A stretch of 64,000 nucleotides of DNA. Source: JAURVT01 sp049059935 (GTDB lineage Bacteria; Actinomycetota; Actinomycetes; Propionibacteriales; Nocardioidaceae). Positions within the stretch are counted from its first letter, which is position 1. Every line of letters begins with the position of its first letter. The DNA is taken from NCBI RefSeq assembly GCF_049059935.1, contig NZ_JBMGQR010000001.1, positions 1-64,000 of the forward strand, in the 5' to 3' direction. The notes below the pieces were generated by a model. That model saw nothing but the letters and a program-made list of their open reading frames with translations. It was not told where the DNA came from and did not search any database. Of the stretch, positions 16,263 to 24,066 are shown piece by piece. Position numbers and translations under genes: made by a program.

Positions 16263-17147
16263 ATGGCGAGCGCCCGCACCGACGTGGTGTCCTCCACGGT
16301 CTTCGTCCTGTGCTGGAGCTCGGGCTTCGTCGGGGCGCGCCTGGGCACGGCGGTGGCCTCGCCCGTCACGGTCCTCGGCTGGCGGTTCGCGTGCCTCGGC
16401 CTGGTGCTGCTGGCGGTCTGCCTCGTGCTGCGCGTGCGGTTCGCCGCCCGCACCGTGCGCCAGCAGGCGCTCCTGGGAACCCTGCAGCAGGTCTGCTACC
16501 TGGGGCTCGTGTTCTGGGCGATCTCGCTCGGGGTGCCGGCCGGCCTGGCCGCGCTGGTGACGTCCATGCAGCCGCTGCTGGTCTCCACCGTCGCCGGACC
16601 GCTCCTCGGCGAGCGGGTGACGCGGTGGCAGCGCGTGGGGCTGGTCGTCGGCCTGGCCGGCGTGGCGCTGGTGGTCGGCGGCGACCTGGGCGGCTCGTCC
16701 GCACCGTGGTGGGCGTACCTGCTGCCCGTCGCCGCCATGCTCACGATGGCCGTCGGCACCGTCACCGAGCGTCGCTGGCGCACGAGCGAGTCGCTGCTCC
16801 AGGTCGTCACGGTGCAGTCGGTCGTGGCCGCGCTGGTCTTCGGCGTGGTGGGCGCCCTGACGGGGCACGCCGCACCCCCGCCCGACGTCCAGTTCTGGGT
16901 GGCCGTCGCGTGGCTGGTCGGGCTGTCGAGCATCGGCGGGTACGGCGCCTTCGTGTTCGTCAGCCGGCGCCAGGGCGCCACCCGCGCGAGCACCCTGCTG
17001 TACCTGACGCCGCCGACGGTGATGGTGTGGACGTTCCTGATGTTCGGCGACACCGTGACCGCGCTCGGGCTGACTGGCCTGGTCGTCTGCGCCGCCGGCG
17101 TCACCCTCGCGCTGCGCTCGCGCGGCGGTCCGCAGCCCGTCGGGTGA
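16263..17147 (+). CDS. EamA/DMT-family transporter
   Basis: 294 residues with about ten hydrophobic segments in two EamA-type halves. The first half has the FVLCWSSGFVGARLG and ALVTSMQPLLVSTVAGPLLGERV motifs, and the second LLYLTPPTVMVWTFLMFGDTV. Probably exports a small metabolite or amino acid across the inner membrane. ATG 16263 is preferred over an upstream start at 16251; TTGTGT stands 6 nt before it, possibly another leaderless promoter. 34 nt after the NUDIX stop and 10 nt before the photolyase-like gene. Confidence 0.85.
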   Translation: MASARTDVVSSTVFVLCWSSGFVGARLGTAVASPVTVLGWRFACLGLVLLAVCLVLRVRFAARTVRQQALLGTLQQVCYLGLVFWAISLGVPAGLAALVTSMQPLLVSTVAGPLLGERVTRWQRVGLVVGLAGVALVVGGDLGGSSAPWWAYLLPVAAMLTMAVGTVTERRWRTSESLLQVVTVQSVVAALVFGVVGALTGHAAPPPDVQFWVAVAWLVGLSSIGGYGAFVFVSRRQGATRASTLLYLTPPTVMVWTFLMFGDTVTALGLTGLVVCAAGVTLALRSRGGPQPVG

Positions 17148-17157
17148 CCATGGACGG

Positions 17158-18378
17158 GTGCCCGTCCTCCCCGCTCCCCCGGTCGGCGTCGACGCGGCCG
17201 TCGACTGGGTGCGCGAGCACCTCGGCCACCTCACCTGCGACGACGTGCACCCCTCGGCGATCCGCGGGGGCCAGTCGGCCGCCGACGCCGCGCTCGCCGG
17301 TCTCGACGTCTCCGGGTACGCCTCGAGCCGCAGCACGGTCGCGCCGGTCGCACGGCGCGGCGCGTCCCGGATGTCGCCGTACATCCGCCACGGCCTGGTC
17401 GACCTGCCGACGGTGTGGGCCGCCGTGGCCGACGCACCTTCGCGCGACCGCGGCAAGTACCGCGACGAGCTGCTCTGGCAGGAGTACGCACGCCACCTCT
17501 ACGCCCGAGTCGGCGCCGACCTCGGGTCGTCGATGCGCCACGAGCAGCCGGTGGGCGACTGGGCCGACGGGACGGGCCGGTTCGGCCCGCACGAACCGTG
17601 GCCGCAGGAGATGGCCTGCATGCAGGCCACCGTCACCGAGCTGCACGACGACGGCTGGCTGGTGAACCAGACCCGGATGTGGCTCGCCAGCCAGTGGGCG
17701 GTCCGTGCGGGCGCGGCGTGGCGCGACGGCGAGGACGAGATGTTCCGCCACCTGGTCGACGGGTCGCGGGCCGCCAACCGCCTGGGCTGGCAGTGGACGG
17801 TCGGCACCGGGAGCGGCAAGCCCTACGGCTTCAGCCGCTGGCAGGTCGAGAAGCGCGCCCCCGGCGTCTGCGGACGCTGCGCCCTGCGCGACGCCTGCCC
17901 GGTGCAGGACTGGCCCGAGTCCGGCACTGGCGCCCGGATCGAGCCGCCGGCCGGCCTGGGCGGCGGCGACACCGACGCCGGACCGGTCGAGCCGCTCGTC
18001 AACGGCACGCCCGAGGCGGTCTGGCTCACCGCCGAGTCGCTCGGCGTGGACGACCCCGCGCTCGCCGCCCACCCGGACCTGCCCGCGGTGTTCGTCCTCG
18101 ACGAGCCGCTGCTGGGCCGGTTGCGGCTCTCGGGCAAGCGGCTGGTGTTCCTGGCCGAGACGCTGGCCGAGCTGGGCTGCGAGGTCCGGCTCGGCGACCC
18201 GGTCGAGGAGCTGGCCGGGACGCCGCTCGCCACCACGTTCGCCCCGGTGCCGGGCTGGCGACGACGCGCCGACCGTCTCGACGTCGCGGCCCTGCACCCC
18301 TGGCGCTGGCTCCGATGTCCCGGCGGCGGGACGCTGCGGTCGTTCAGCGCCTGGGTGCGCAAGGACGGGTCGCGCTGA
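17158..18378 (+). CDS. Photolyase/cryptochrome-like protein with domains in reversed order
   Basis: 406 residues. Residues about 70-235 are a clear photolyase FAD-binding domain: SRMSPYIRHGL, KYRDELLWQEYARH, DDGWLVNQTRMWLASQW, ANRLGWQWTVGTG, KPYGFSRWQ. A cysteine motif CGRC-x5-C (238-247) follows. The C-terminal 120 residues (AVWLTAESLGVDDPALAAHPDLPAVFVLDEPLL, KRLVFLAETLAELGCEVRLG) resemble the alpha/beta antenna domain that is normally N-terminal. So the usual order looks permuted. Likely a flavoprotein in light-dependent DNA repair or signalling. Start GTG 17158. The last 35 bp overlap the convergent GNAT gene. Confidence 0.75.
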   Translation: MPVLPAPPVGVDAAVDWVREHLGHLTCDDVHPSAIRGGQSAADAALAGLDVSGYASSRSTVAPVARRGASRMSPYIRHGLVDLPTVWAAVADAPSRDRGKYRDELLWQEYARHLYARVGADLGSSMRHEQPVGDWADGTGRFGPHEPWPQEMACMQATVTELHDDGWLVNQTRMWLASQWAVRAGAAWRDGEDEMFRHLVDGSRAANRLGWQWTVGTGSGKPYGFSRWQVEKRAPGVCGRCALRDACPVQDWPESGTGARIEPPAGLGGGDTDAGPVEPLVNGTPEAVWLTAESLGVDDPALAAHPDLPAVFVLDEPLLGRLRLSGKRLVFLAETLAELGCEVRLGDPVEELAGTPLATTFAPVPGWRRRADRLDVAALHPWRWLRCPGGGTLRSFSAWVRKDGSR

Positions 18379-18829
18379 CCGCCAGGTCGCGTCCGAGGTA
18401 GACGCTCAGCGGGCTGTCGGCGTAGTGGCCGAACGCCTCGACGTCGGTGTACCCGCCCGAGCGGTACATCGCGACGGCGGCGGGCTGCATCAGCCCGGTC
18501 TCGAGCACCAGGCGCCGCGCACCGGCCTCGGCGGCGGTGCGCTCCAGCCAGTGCAGCATCTGCCGGGCGTGCCCGCGCCCGCGGTGCTCGTCGGGCACGT
18601 ACATCCGCTTGATCTCGGCGCGCTCGTCGTCGAGCTGGCGCCACCCGCCCATCGCGACCGGCACGCCGTCGGCCAGCCCCACGCCGAACAGACCGGCCGG
18701 CGGCACGAACTGCGCGCCGTCGGCCGGGCCCTCGTCCGGCGAGCCGTACAGCACCGTGTACTCGGCCTGCACGCGCTCCACCAGCGCGACGACCTGCGGG
18801 TGGTCGTACGCGCGGACCTCGATGCGCAT
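18344..18829 (-). CDS. GNAT-family N-acetyltransferase
   Basis: A 161-residue acetyltransferase: RMYVPDEHRGRGHARQMLHWLE is the acetyl-CoA loop and helix, and LETGLMQPAAVAMYRSGGY is the C-terminal motif, both in the style of small-molecule GNATs. The ATG is 3 nt after the mpa stop, so it is the distal gene of the mpa transcript. Its 3' end overlaps the convergent photolyase-like gene by 35 bp. Substrate unknown. Confidence 0.85.
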   Translation of the reverse strand: MRIEVRAYDHPQVVALVERVQAEYTVLYGSPDEGPADGAQFVPPAGLFGVGLADGVPVAMGGWRQLDDERAEIKRMYVPDEHRGRGHARQMLHWLERTAAEAGARRLVLETGLMQPAAVAMYRSGGYTDVEAFGHYADSPLSVYLGRDLAVSATRPCAPRR

Positions 18830-18832
18830 GCC

Positions 18833-20578
18833 CTACAGGTACTGCCCCGTGTTGGCGACGGTGTCGATGGAGCGGCCGGGCTCGCTGCCCTGCTTGCCGG
18901 AGATGAGCGTGCGGATGAACACGATCCGCTCGCCCTTCTTGCCCGAGATGCGCGCCCAGTCGTCGGGGTTGGTGGTGTTGGGGAGGTCCTCGTTCTCCTT
19001 GAACTCGTCGAGGCACGCCTGGAGCAGGTGCTGCACCCGCAGGCCGCGCTGGCCGAGGTCGAGGAGGTCCTTGATCGCCATCTTCTTGGCACGGTCAACG
19101 ATGTTCTGGATCATCGCGCCCGAGTTGAAGTCCTTGAAGTACAGGACCTCCTTGTCGCCGTTGGCGTACGTGACCTCGAGGAACCGGTTGTCCTCGGACT
19201 CGGTGTACATCCGCTCGACGGTGCGCTGGATCATCCCGGCGGTGCACGCGTCTCGGTCGCCGGAGAACTCCGCGAGGTCGTCCTCGTGCAGCGGCAGGCG
19301 CGACGTCAGGTACTTGGAGAAGATGTCGCGCGCCGACTCCGCGTCGGGGCGCTCGATCTTGATCTTCACGTCGAGCCGGCCGGGGCGCAGGATCGCGGGG
19401 TCGATCATGTCCTCGCGGTTGGAGGCACCGATGACCAGGACGTTCTCGAGCCCCTCGACGCCGTCGATCTCGCTGAGCAGCTGCGGGACGATGGTGTTCT
19501 CGACGTCGGAGGAGACGCCGGACCCACGGGTGCGGAACAGCGAGTCCATCTCGTCGAAGAACACGATGACGGGGGTGCCCTCGCTCGCCTTCTCGCGGGC
19601 GCGCTGGAACACGAGCCGGATGTGCCGCTCGGTCTCGCCGACGTACTTGTTGAGCAGCTCGGGACCCTTGATGTTGAGGAAGAACGAGCGTCCCTCCTCG
19701 CCGGTCTTCGCCGCGACCTTCTTGGCCAGCGAGTTCGCGACCGCCTTGGCGATCAGCGTCTTGCCGCAGCCGGGAGGGCCGTAGAGCAGGACGCCCTTGG
19801 GCGGCTTGAGCTCGTGCTCGACGAACAGCTCGGGGTGCAGGTAGGGCAGCTCGACGGCGTCGCGGATGGTCTCGATCTGGCTGCTGAGACCGCCGATCGT
19901 CGAGTAGTCGATGTCGGGGACCTCCTCGAGCACCAGCTCCTCGACCTCGCTCTTGGGCACCCGCTCGTAGACGTAGCCGGCGCGGGAGTCGAGCAGCAGG
20001 GAGTCGCCGGCGCGCAGCTTGACGTCCTTGAGCGACTCGGCGAGGCGCACGACGCGCTCCTCGTCGGCGTTGCCCAGCACCAGGACGCGCTCGGCGTCGG
20101 CCATGACCTCCTTGAGCATCACCACCTCGCCGACCTGCTCGAACTGCAGGGCCGCGACCACGTTCATGGCCTCGTTGAGGATGACCTCCTGGCCGCGCTG
20201 CAGCTCGTCGCGGTCGACCGCGGGGCTGACGTTGACGCGCAGCTTGCGGCCGCCGGTGAACACGTCGATGGTGTCGTCGTCGTTGCGCTGGATGAAGGTG
20301 CCGAAGCCCGTGGGCGGCTGGGCGAGGCGGTCGACCTCCTCCTTGAGCGTGAGGATCTGGTCGCGGGCCTCGCGCAGGGTGGCGCCGAGGCGCTCGTTCT
20401 GGGCGGTGACGCCCGACAGCCGCGACTCCGTCTCGGCCAGCCGGGCCTCGAGGTTCCGGGGGCCGCCGATGCCGGGGCTCGCCTCGGACAGGCGGCGTCG
20501 CAGGTGCTCGACCTCGGCGCGCAGGTAGGCGATCTCGTTGGCCTCGTCGCTGGGACTCGGCGTCTGGTTCTCGGTCAT
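18833..20578 (-). CDS. mpa: Proteasome-activating AAA+ ATPase Mpa/ARC
   Basis: 581 residues in the canonical order: N-terminal coiled coil (about 14-80) that captures Pup, an OB-fold interdomain (about 90-235), an AAA domain with Walker A GPPGCGKT and Walker B VIVFFDEMDSLF, the sensor GASNRE and an arginine-finger region, then the C-terminal tail ending GQYL, whose penultimate Tyr opens the proteasome gate. Start ATG 20578 with GGAGG 9 nt upstream; the 33 upstream residues are not conserved. A hexameric unfoldase feeding the PrcAB core. Confidence 0.97.
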   Translation of the reverse strand: MTENQTPSPSDEANEIAYLRAEVEHLRRRLSEASPGIGGPRNLEARLAETESRLSGVTAQNERLGATLREARDQILTLKEEVDRLAQPPTGFGTFIQRNDDDTIDVFTGGRKLRVNVSPAVDRDELQRGQEVILNEAMNVVAALQFEQVGEVVMLKEVMADAERVLVLGNADEERVVRLAESLKDVKLRAGDSLLLDSRAGYVYERVPKSEVEELVLEEVPDIDYSTIGGLSSQIETIRDAVELPYLHPELFVEHELKPPKGVLLYGPPGCGKTLIAKAVANSLAKKVAAKTGEEGRSFFLNIKGPELLNKYVGETERHIRLVFQRAREKASEGTPVIVFFDEMDSLFRTRGSGVSSDVENTIVPQLLSEIDGVEGLENVLVIGASNREDMIDPAILRPGRLDVKIKIERPDAESARDIFSKYLTSRLPLHEDDLAEFSGDRDACTAGMIQRTVERMYTESEDNRFLEVTYANGDKEVLYFKDFNSGAMIQNIVDRAKKMAIKDLLDLGQRGLRVQHLLQACLDEFKENEDLPNTTNPDDWARISGKKGERIVFIRTLISGKQGSEPGRSIDTVANTGQYL

Positions 20579-20682
20579 GGCGCAACCTCCACCCCGTCCG
20601 CGGTGACCCGCGGTCGTCATCGGCTTCCTCCCTGTCGACCCTACCGGGGTTCGGTGACGGTGACGTGACGAAGACACGTGGT

Positions 20683-20695
20683 TACCGATTCGGTA
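20683..20695. promoter_or_regulatory. palindrome TACCGATTCGGTA upstream of mpa
   Basis: A 13-bp inverted repeat (TACCGA-T-TCGGTA) in the 151-bp gap upstream of mpa, followed by three GTGACG-type direct repeats (20653-20670). A candidate operator or promoter element; nothing shows which protein binds it. Confidence 0.35.
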
Positions 20696-20729
20696 TCAAC
20701 GTTCCTGCAACCTCGGGGCCGCGCGGCGT

Positions 20730-21050
20730 TCAGGCGTCGTCGTCCAGCGCGTCGAGGTCGCGCAGCGCGTCCTCCCAGCGGCGCCGACGATCCTCCAGCG
20801 GGAGGTCCCACCACGCGTCGCCGCGCTCGCCGAGGCCGTGCTTGGCGAGCCCGACGCGCTCGCGGGCGGCGGCCACCGCGTCCTCGTCACCGGCCTTCTT
20901 GGCGACCCCGACGCCGGAGCGTCCGCGTCCGAGGTGGGAGCGCAGGCGATCGGCGACGTCGTCGGGCAGCTCGGGGTCGGTCGCGCGCCAGCGGCGTCCG
21001 TCGACCACGATCCAGTGGCCGTCGTCGGTGCGCTCGACGTCGCGGCTCAC
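20730..21050 (-). CDS. conserved small charged protein of unknown function
   Basis: 106 residues, no membrane segment and no recognised domain. The N-terminal part GHWIVVDGRRWRATDPELPDDVADRLRSHL reads like a short DNA- or substrate-binding fold, followed by a Lys/Arg- and Asp-rich region ending LDALDDDA. The GTG start overlaps the trmI stop (GTGA), so it is coupled to trmI. Similar small proteins sit in this position in related actinobacteria and are sometimes labelled biopolymer transporter Tol, a name the sequence does not support. Confidence 0.7.
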   Translation of the reverse strand: MSRDVERTDDGHWIVVDGRRWRATDPELPDDVADRLRSHLGRGRSGVGVAKKAGDEDAVAAARERVGLAKHGLGERGDAWWDLPLEDRRRRWEDALRDLDALDDDA

Positions 21051-21964
21051 GCCTGCTCCGGCTCCTGCGCGTCGGCGGGCCGGGGGCCGGTGTAGTCGGG
21101 GCCGTACGCGCCGGGCGCGGGGCGGCGGCTGCGCGTGAGCGGCTTCTCGCCCGGCGCCATCCGGCGCGCGGTGACGAGGAAGGCGGTGTGGCCGACCATC
21201 TTGTGGTCGGGACGCACCGCGAGGCCCTCGAGGTGCCAGGAGCGCACCATCGTCTCCCAGGCGTGCGGCTCGGTGAACTCGCCGAGGGCGCGGATGGTCT
21301 CGGTCACACGGGACAGCTGCGTGGTCGTGGCGACGTAGCAGCAGAGCACCCCGCCGGGCACGAGCGCGGCCGCGACGGTGTCGACGACCGTCCACGGGTC
21401 GACGAGGTCGAGGATGACGCGGTCGACGTCGGTGTCACTGAACGTCTCGCGGACGTCGCCGACCGTCAGCCGCCAGGCCGGGTGGTCCTGCGATCCGTAG
21501 ACCTGGCCGACGTTGCGGCGGGCGACCTCGGCGAAGTCCTCGCGCCACTCGTAGGACGAGACCATGCCGTGCGGGCCGACGGCGCGCAGCAGGTAGCTGG
21601 TGAGCGCGCCGGAGCCGGCACCGGCCTCGACGACGCGCGCGCCGGGGAAGACGTCGGCCATCGTGATGATCTGGCCGGCGTCCTTGGGGTAGATCACGGC
21701 CGCACCGCGCGGCATCGACACGACGTACTCGTGCAGCTGGGGCCGGAACACCAGGTACTGGCCGCCCAGGCTGCTGGACACGACGATGCCCTCGGGGCGC
21801 CCGATCAGCTCGTCGTGGTCGATCTGGCCCTTGTTGGTGTGGAAGCTCTCCCCCACCGCCAGGCAGATGTTGTGCTTGCGGCCCTTGGCGTCGGTGAGGC
21901 GCACCCACTCGCCCTCGGCCATCGGGCCCCGGCGCACGCCGGACCACGGTCCTGCCTCCACCAC
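21047..21964 (-). CDS. trmI: tRNA (adenine-N1)-methyltransferase TrmI
   Basis: 305 residues. The small N-terminal beta domain (GEWVRLTDAKGRKHNICLAVGESFHTNKGQIDHDELIG) is typical. The Rossmann SAM site is VVEAGAGSGALTSYLLRAVG, with VDRVILDLVDPW as motif IV. It methylates A58 in tRNA (and related A57 in some taxa). GTG 21964 is chosen because GGAGG sits 6 nt upstream; ATG 21922 has no such site. Two nt after the M50 protease stop; the C-terminal tail is Pro/Arg-rich. Confidence 0.93.
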   Translation of the reverse strand: MVEAGPWSGVRRGPMAEGEWVRLTDAKGRKHNICLAVGESFHTNKGQIDHDELIGRPEGIVVSSSLGGQYLVFRPQLHEYVVSMPRGAAVIYPKDAGQIITMADVFPGARVVEAGAGSGALTSYLLRAVGPHGMVSSYEWREDFAEVARRNVGQVYGSQDHPAWRLTVGDVRETFSDTDVDRVILDLVDPWTVVDTVAAALVPGGVLCCYVATTTQLSRVTETIRALGEFTEPHAWETMVRSWHLEGLAVRPDHKMVGHTAFLVTARRMAPGEKPLTRSRRPAPGAYGPDYTGPRPADAQEPEQA

Positions 21965-21965
21965 C

Positions 21966-23087
21966 TCAGACCTCCGAGAAGGCGCGGTCGACGTCGCGCG
22001 TCGTGAGCAGGCCGTACGGCGCGCCCTCGGACGTGACCAGCACGTAGTACGGAGCCGGGTGTGACTGCATGGAACGGAGCATCTCCTCGCCGCCTGTGGA
22101 GTCGGGCAGCACCTGCCCGTCGTGCAGCGTACGGGCCACGCTCGTGACGGCGAGGTGCGCCCGTCGCAGGTCGGGCATCGCGAGGACGGCCTCCTCGTCG
22201 ACGACCGCGACCGGACGCCGCTCGGCGTCGACCACGACCACGCCGGCGGCGCCGTCGGTGCGGGCGGCCTCGACGGCGGCGGCCACCGTCGTCTCGGGGG
22301 TGACGGCGACGACGCGCCGCGCGATCGTGCGGCCGTGCAGCGCGGGCAGCTTCTTGCGCAGCCGGGCCGAGAGCAGGGCCTGGGACGCACCGCCCCACAG
22401 GAAGGCGGCGACGACGGCGGCCAGCACCCAGTCGATGATCGTGGGCTCGCTGCCGAGGAGCTCGCTGATCAGCAGCGGGTAGCCCAGCACCAGGACCGCG
22501 AGCACGCGGCCGGCCCAGGCCGACACGATCGTGCCGGTGTGCGGCGTGCCCGAGACTCCCCAGACGAGGGCGCGCAGGACGCGTCCGCCGTCGAGCGGCA
22601 TGCCCGGGAGAAGGTTGAGCACGCCCACGACCGCGTTGGCCAGCGCCAGGGACTGGAACGCGAGCAGCAGCAGGCCCTCGGGGAGCAGGAAGGTGACGCC
22701 GAAGGACGCCGCGGCGATGGCGATCGACGTCAGCGGGCCGACCACGGCGATCCAGAACTCGCGCCAGGCGGTGTCGGACTCGCCCTCGATCTCGGTGACG
22801 CCGCCGAGGAAGTGCAGGGTCACCGACCGGACCTCGAAGCCGAAGAACTTGGCCATCACCGCGTGCGACACCTCGTGCAGCAGCACCGACAGGTACAGCA
22901 GCACGGCGAACGCGAGCCCCGCGACGTAGACCAGGCCGCCCAGGCCGGGGGCCACCATGTCGATCCGCGGCGAGACGATGTAGCTGATCAGCACGGCGAC
23001 GACGAACCACGACGCGCGCACGAGCACGTCGACGCCCGCGATCGTGCCCAGGCGGATGGTGCCGGGAGGGCGCTGCGGGGAGGTCAC
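21966..23087 (-). CDS. Site-2-protease-like M50 metallopeptidase with CBS pair
   Basis: 373 residues with about six membrane segments. Zinc motif HEVSH (about 71-75) and the second motif NLLPGMPLDGGRVLRA are intact. A CBS-domain pair occupies the C-terminus (about 250-370), usually binding adenine nucleotides. It cleaves within membranes; the target is unknown. GTG 23087 is preceded by TAGCGT at 6 nt, a leaderless arrangement. First gene of an M50-trmI-small protein transcript, divergent from the RecB-like gene. Confidence 0.9.
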   Translation of the reverse strand: MTSPQRPPGTIRLGTIAGVDVLVRASWFVVAVLISYIVSPRIDMVAPGLGGLVYVAGLAFAVLLYLSVLLHEVSHAVMAKFFGFEVRSVTLHFLGGVTEIEGESDTAWREFWIAVVGPLTSIAIAAASFGVTFLLPEGLLLLAFQSLALANAVVGVLNLLPGMPLDGGRVLRALVWGVSGTPHTGTIVSAWAGRVLAVLVLGYPLLISELLGSEPTIIDWVLAAVVAAFLWGGASQALLSARLRKKLPALHGRTIARRVVAVTPETTVAAAVEAARTDGAAGVVVVDAERRPVAVVDEEAVLAMPDLRRAHLAVTSVARTLHDGQVLPDSTGGEEMLRSMQSHPAPYYVLVTSEGAPYGLLTTRDVDRAFSEV

Positions 23088-23093
23088 GGGCCA

Positions 23094-23099
23094 ACGCTA
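23094..23099 (-). promoter_or_regulatory. -10 box TAGCGT of the M50 protease gene
   Basis: TAGCGT on the minus strand, 6 nt before GTG 23087. Confidence 0.5.
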
Positions 23100-23139
23100 T
23101 CGGGTGGTGCGGCACGCGCCGGTTGTCGTGGGCGCCTCC

Positions 23140-23145
23140 TAGGCT
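23140..23145 (+). promoter_or_regulatory. -10 box TAGGCT of the RecB-like nuclease gene
   Basis: TAGGCT, 7 nt before ATG 23153; no Shine-Dalgarno between. Confidence 0.5.
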
Positions 23146-23152
23146 CGGGTCC

Positions 23153-24046
23153 ATGACCACGCAGGCGCACGCCACCGACCCCGAGACCGGCCGCACGCTG
23201 GTCGACGGCGTCGACGTCGTGGGCAGCCTCTCGCCCAGCCGCGCCGCCGACTTCATGGCCTGCCCGCTCAAGTACCGGTTCCGCACCATCGACCGGCTCC
23301 CCGAGACGCCCAGCGCGGCCGCCGTGCGCGGCACCGTCGTGCACGCGGTGCTCGAGCGCCTCTTCGACCGTCCCGCGCCCGAGCGCACGCCCGACGTCGC
23401 CGTCGGCCTGCTGCCCGCCGCGTGGGAGTCCGTGCTCGCCGCCGAGCCCGGGCTGGCGGCGCTCTTCGAGGGCGACGAGCCGCCCGTGGCCGACCGCGCG
23501 GCCTGGCTCGAGGAGTGCGCGGGGCTGGTGCGGCGGTGGTTCGAGCTCGAGGACCCCACCCGCCTGGAGCCCGCCGACCGCGAGCTCTACGTCGAGCACG
23601 TCATCGACTCGCGGCTGCTGCTGCGCGGCTACGTCGACCGTCTCGACGTCGCGGCCACCGGCGAGGTGCGGGTGGTCGACTACAAGACCGGCCGCGCCCC
23701 CAGCGAGCAGTGGGAGGCCTCGGCCCTGTTCCAGATGCGCTTCTACGCCCTCGTCCTGTGGCGCAGCACCGGACGCGTCCCCACGCTGCTGCAGCTGGTC
23801 TACCTCGGCAGCGGCGAGGTGCTCACCCATGCCCCCGACGAGGCCGACCTGCTCGCCACCGAGCGCAAGGTCGAGGCGCTCTGGACGGCCATCGACCTCG
23901 CCCGCACCACCGGCGACTTCCAGCCCAACCGCGGCCGGATCTGCTCGTGGTGCGACCACCGCGCCCTCTGCCCCGCCTGGGGCGGCACGCCACCACCCCT
24001 GCCGACCGTGGAGCTGTCGGTGCCTCACAGGCCCATAGGCCCCTGA
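23153..24046 (+). CDS. RecB/AddB-like PD-(D/E)XK nuclease with Fe-S cysteines
   Basis: 297 residues. Nuclease core: RGTVVHAVLERLF, GYVDRLDVAATGEVRVVDYKTGR (the D and the D-x-K of the active site) and a later FYALVLWR helix. Four cysteines, one near residue 37 (MACPLKYRF) and three in ICSWCDHRALCPAW, fit the 4Fe-4S pin of AddB-type nucleases. It probably processes DNA ends in repair. Start ATG 23153, leaderless. The stop codon lies inside a hairpin that separates it from the ABC operon. Confidence 0.9.
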   Translation: MTTQAHATDPETGRTLVDGVDVVGSLSPSRAADFMACPLKYRFRTIDRLPETPSAAAVRGTVVHAVLERLFDRPAPERTPDVAVGLLPAAWESVLAAEPGLAALFEGDEPPVADRAAWLEECAGLVRRWFELEDPTRLEPADRELYVEHVIDSRLLLRGYVDRLDVAATGEVRVVDYKTGRAPSEQWEASALFQMRFYALVLWRSTGRVPTLLQLVYLGSGEVLTHAPDEADLLATERKVEALWTAIDLARTTGDFQPNRGRICSWCDHRALCPAWGGTPPPLPTVELSVPHRPIGP

Positions 24047-24060
24047 GGCACCGACAGCTC
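24011..24060. terminator. 17-bp perfect stem between convergent genes, overlapping a stop codon
   Basis: Arms GAGCTGTCGGTGCCTCA (24011-24027) and TGAGGCACCGACAGCTC (24044-24060) enclose a 16-nt loop that itself has GGCC repeats. The left arm encodes the last residues of the nuclease and the right arm starts with its TGA. It ends 6 nt before the ABC gene stop, so likely a bidirectional terminator. The outer arm resembles the element at 3692-3735. Confidence 0.75.
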
Positions 24061-24066
24061 CTCAGG

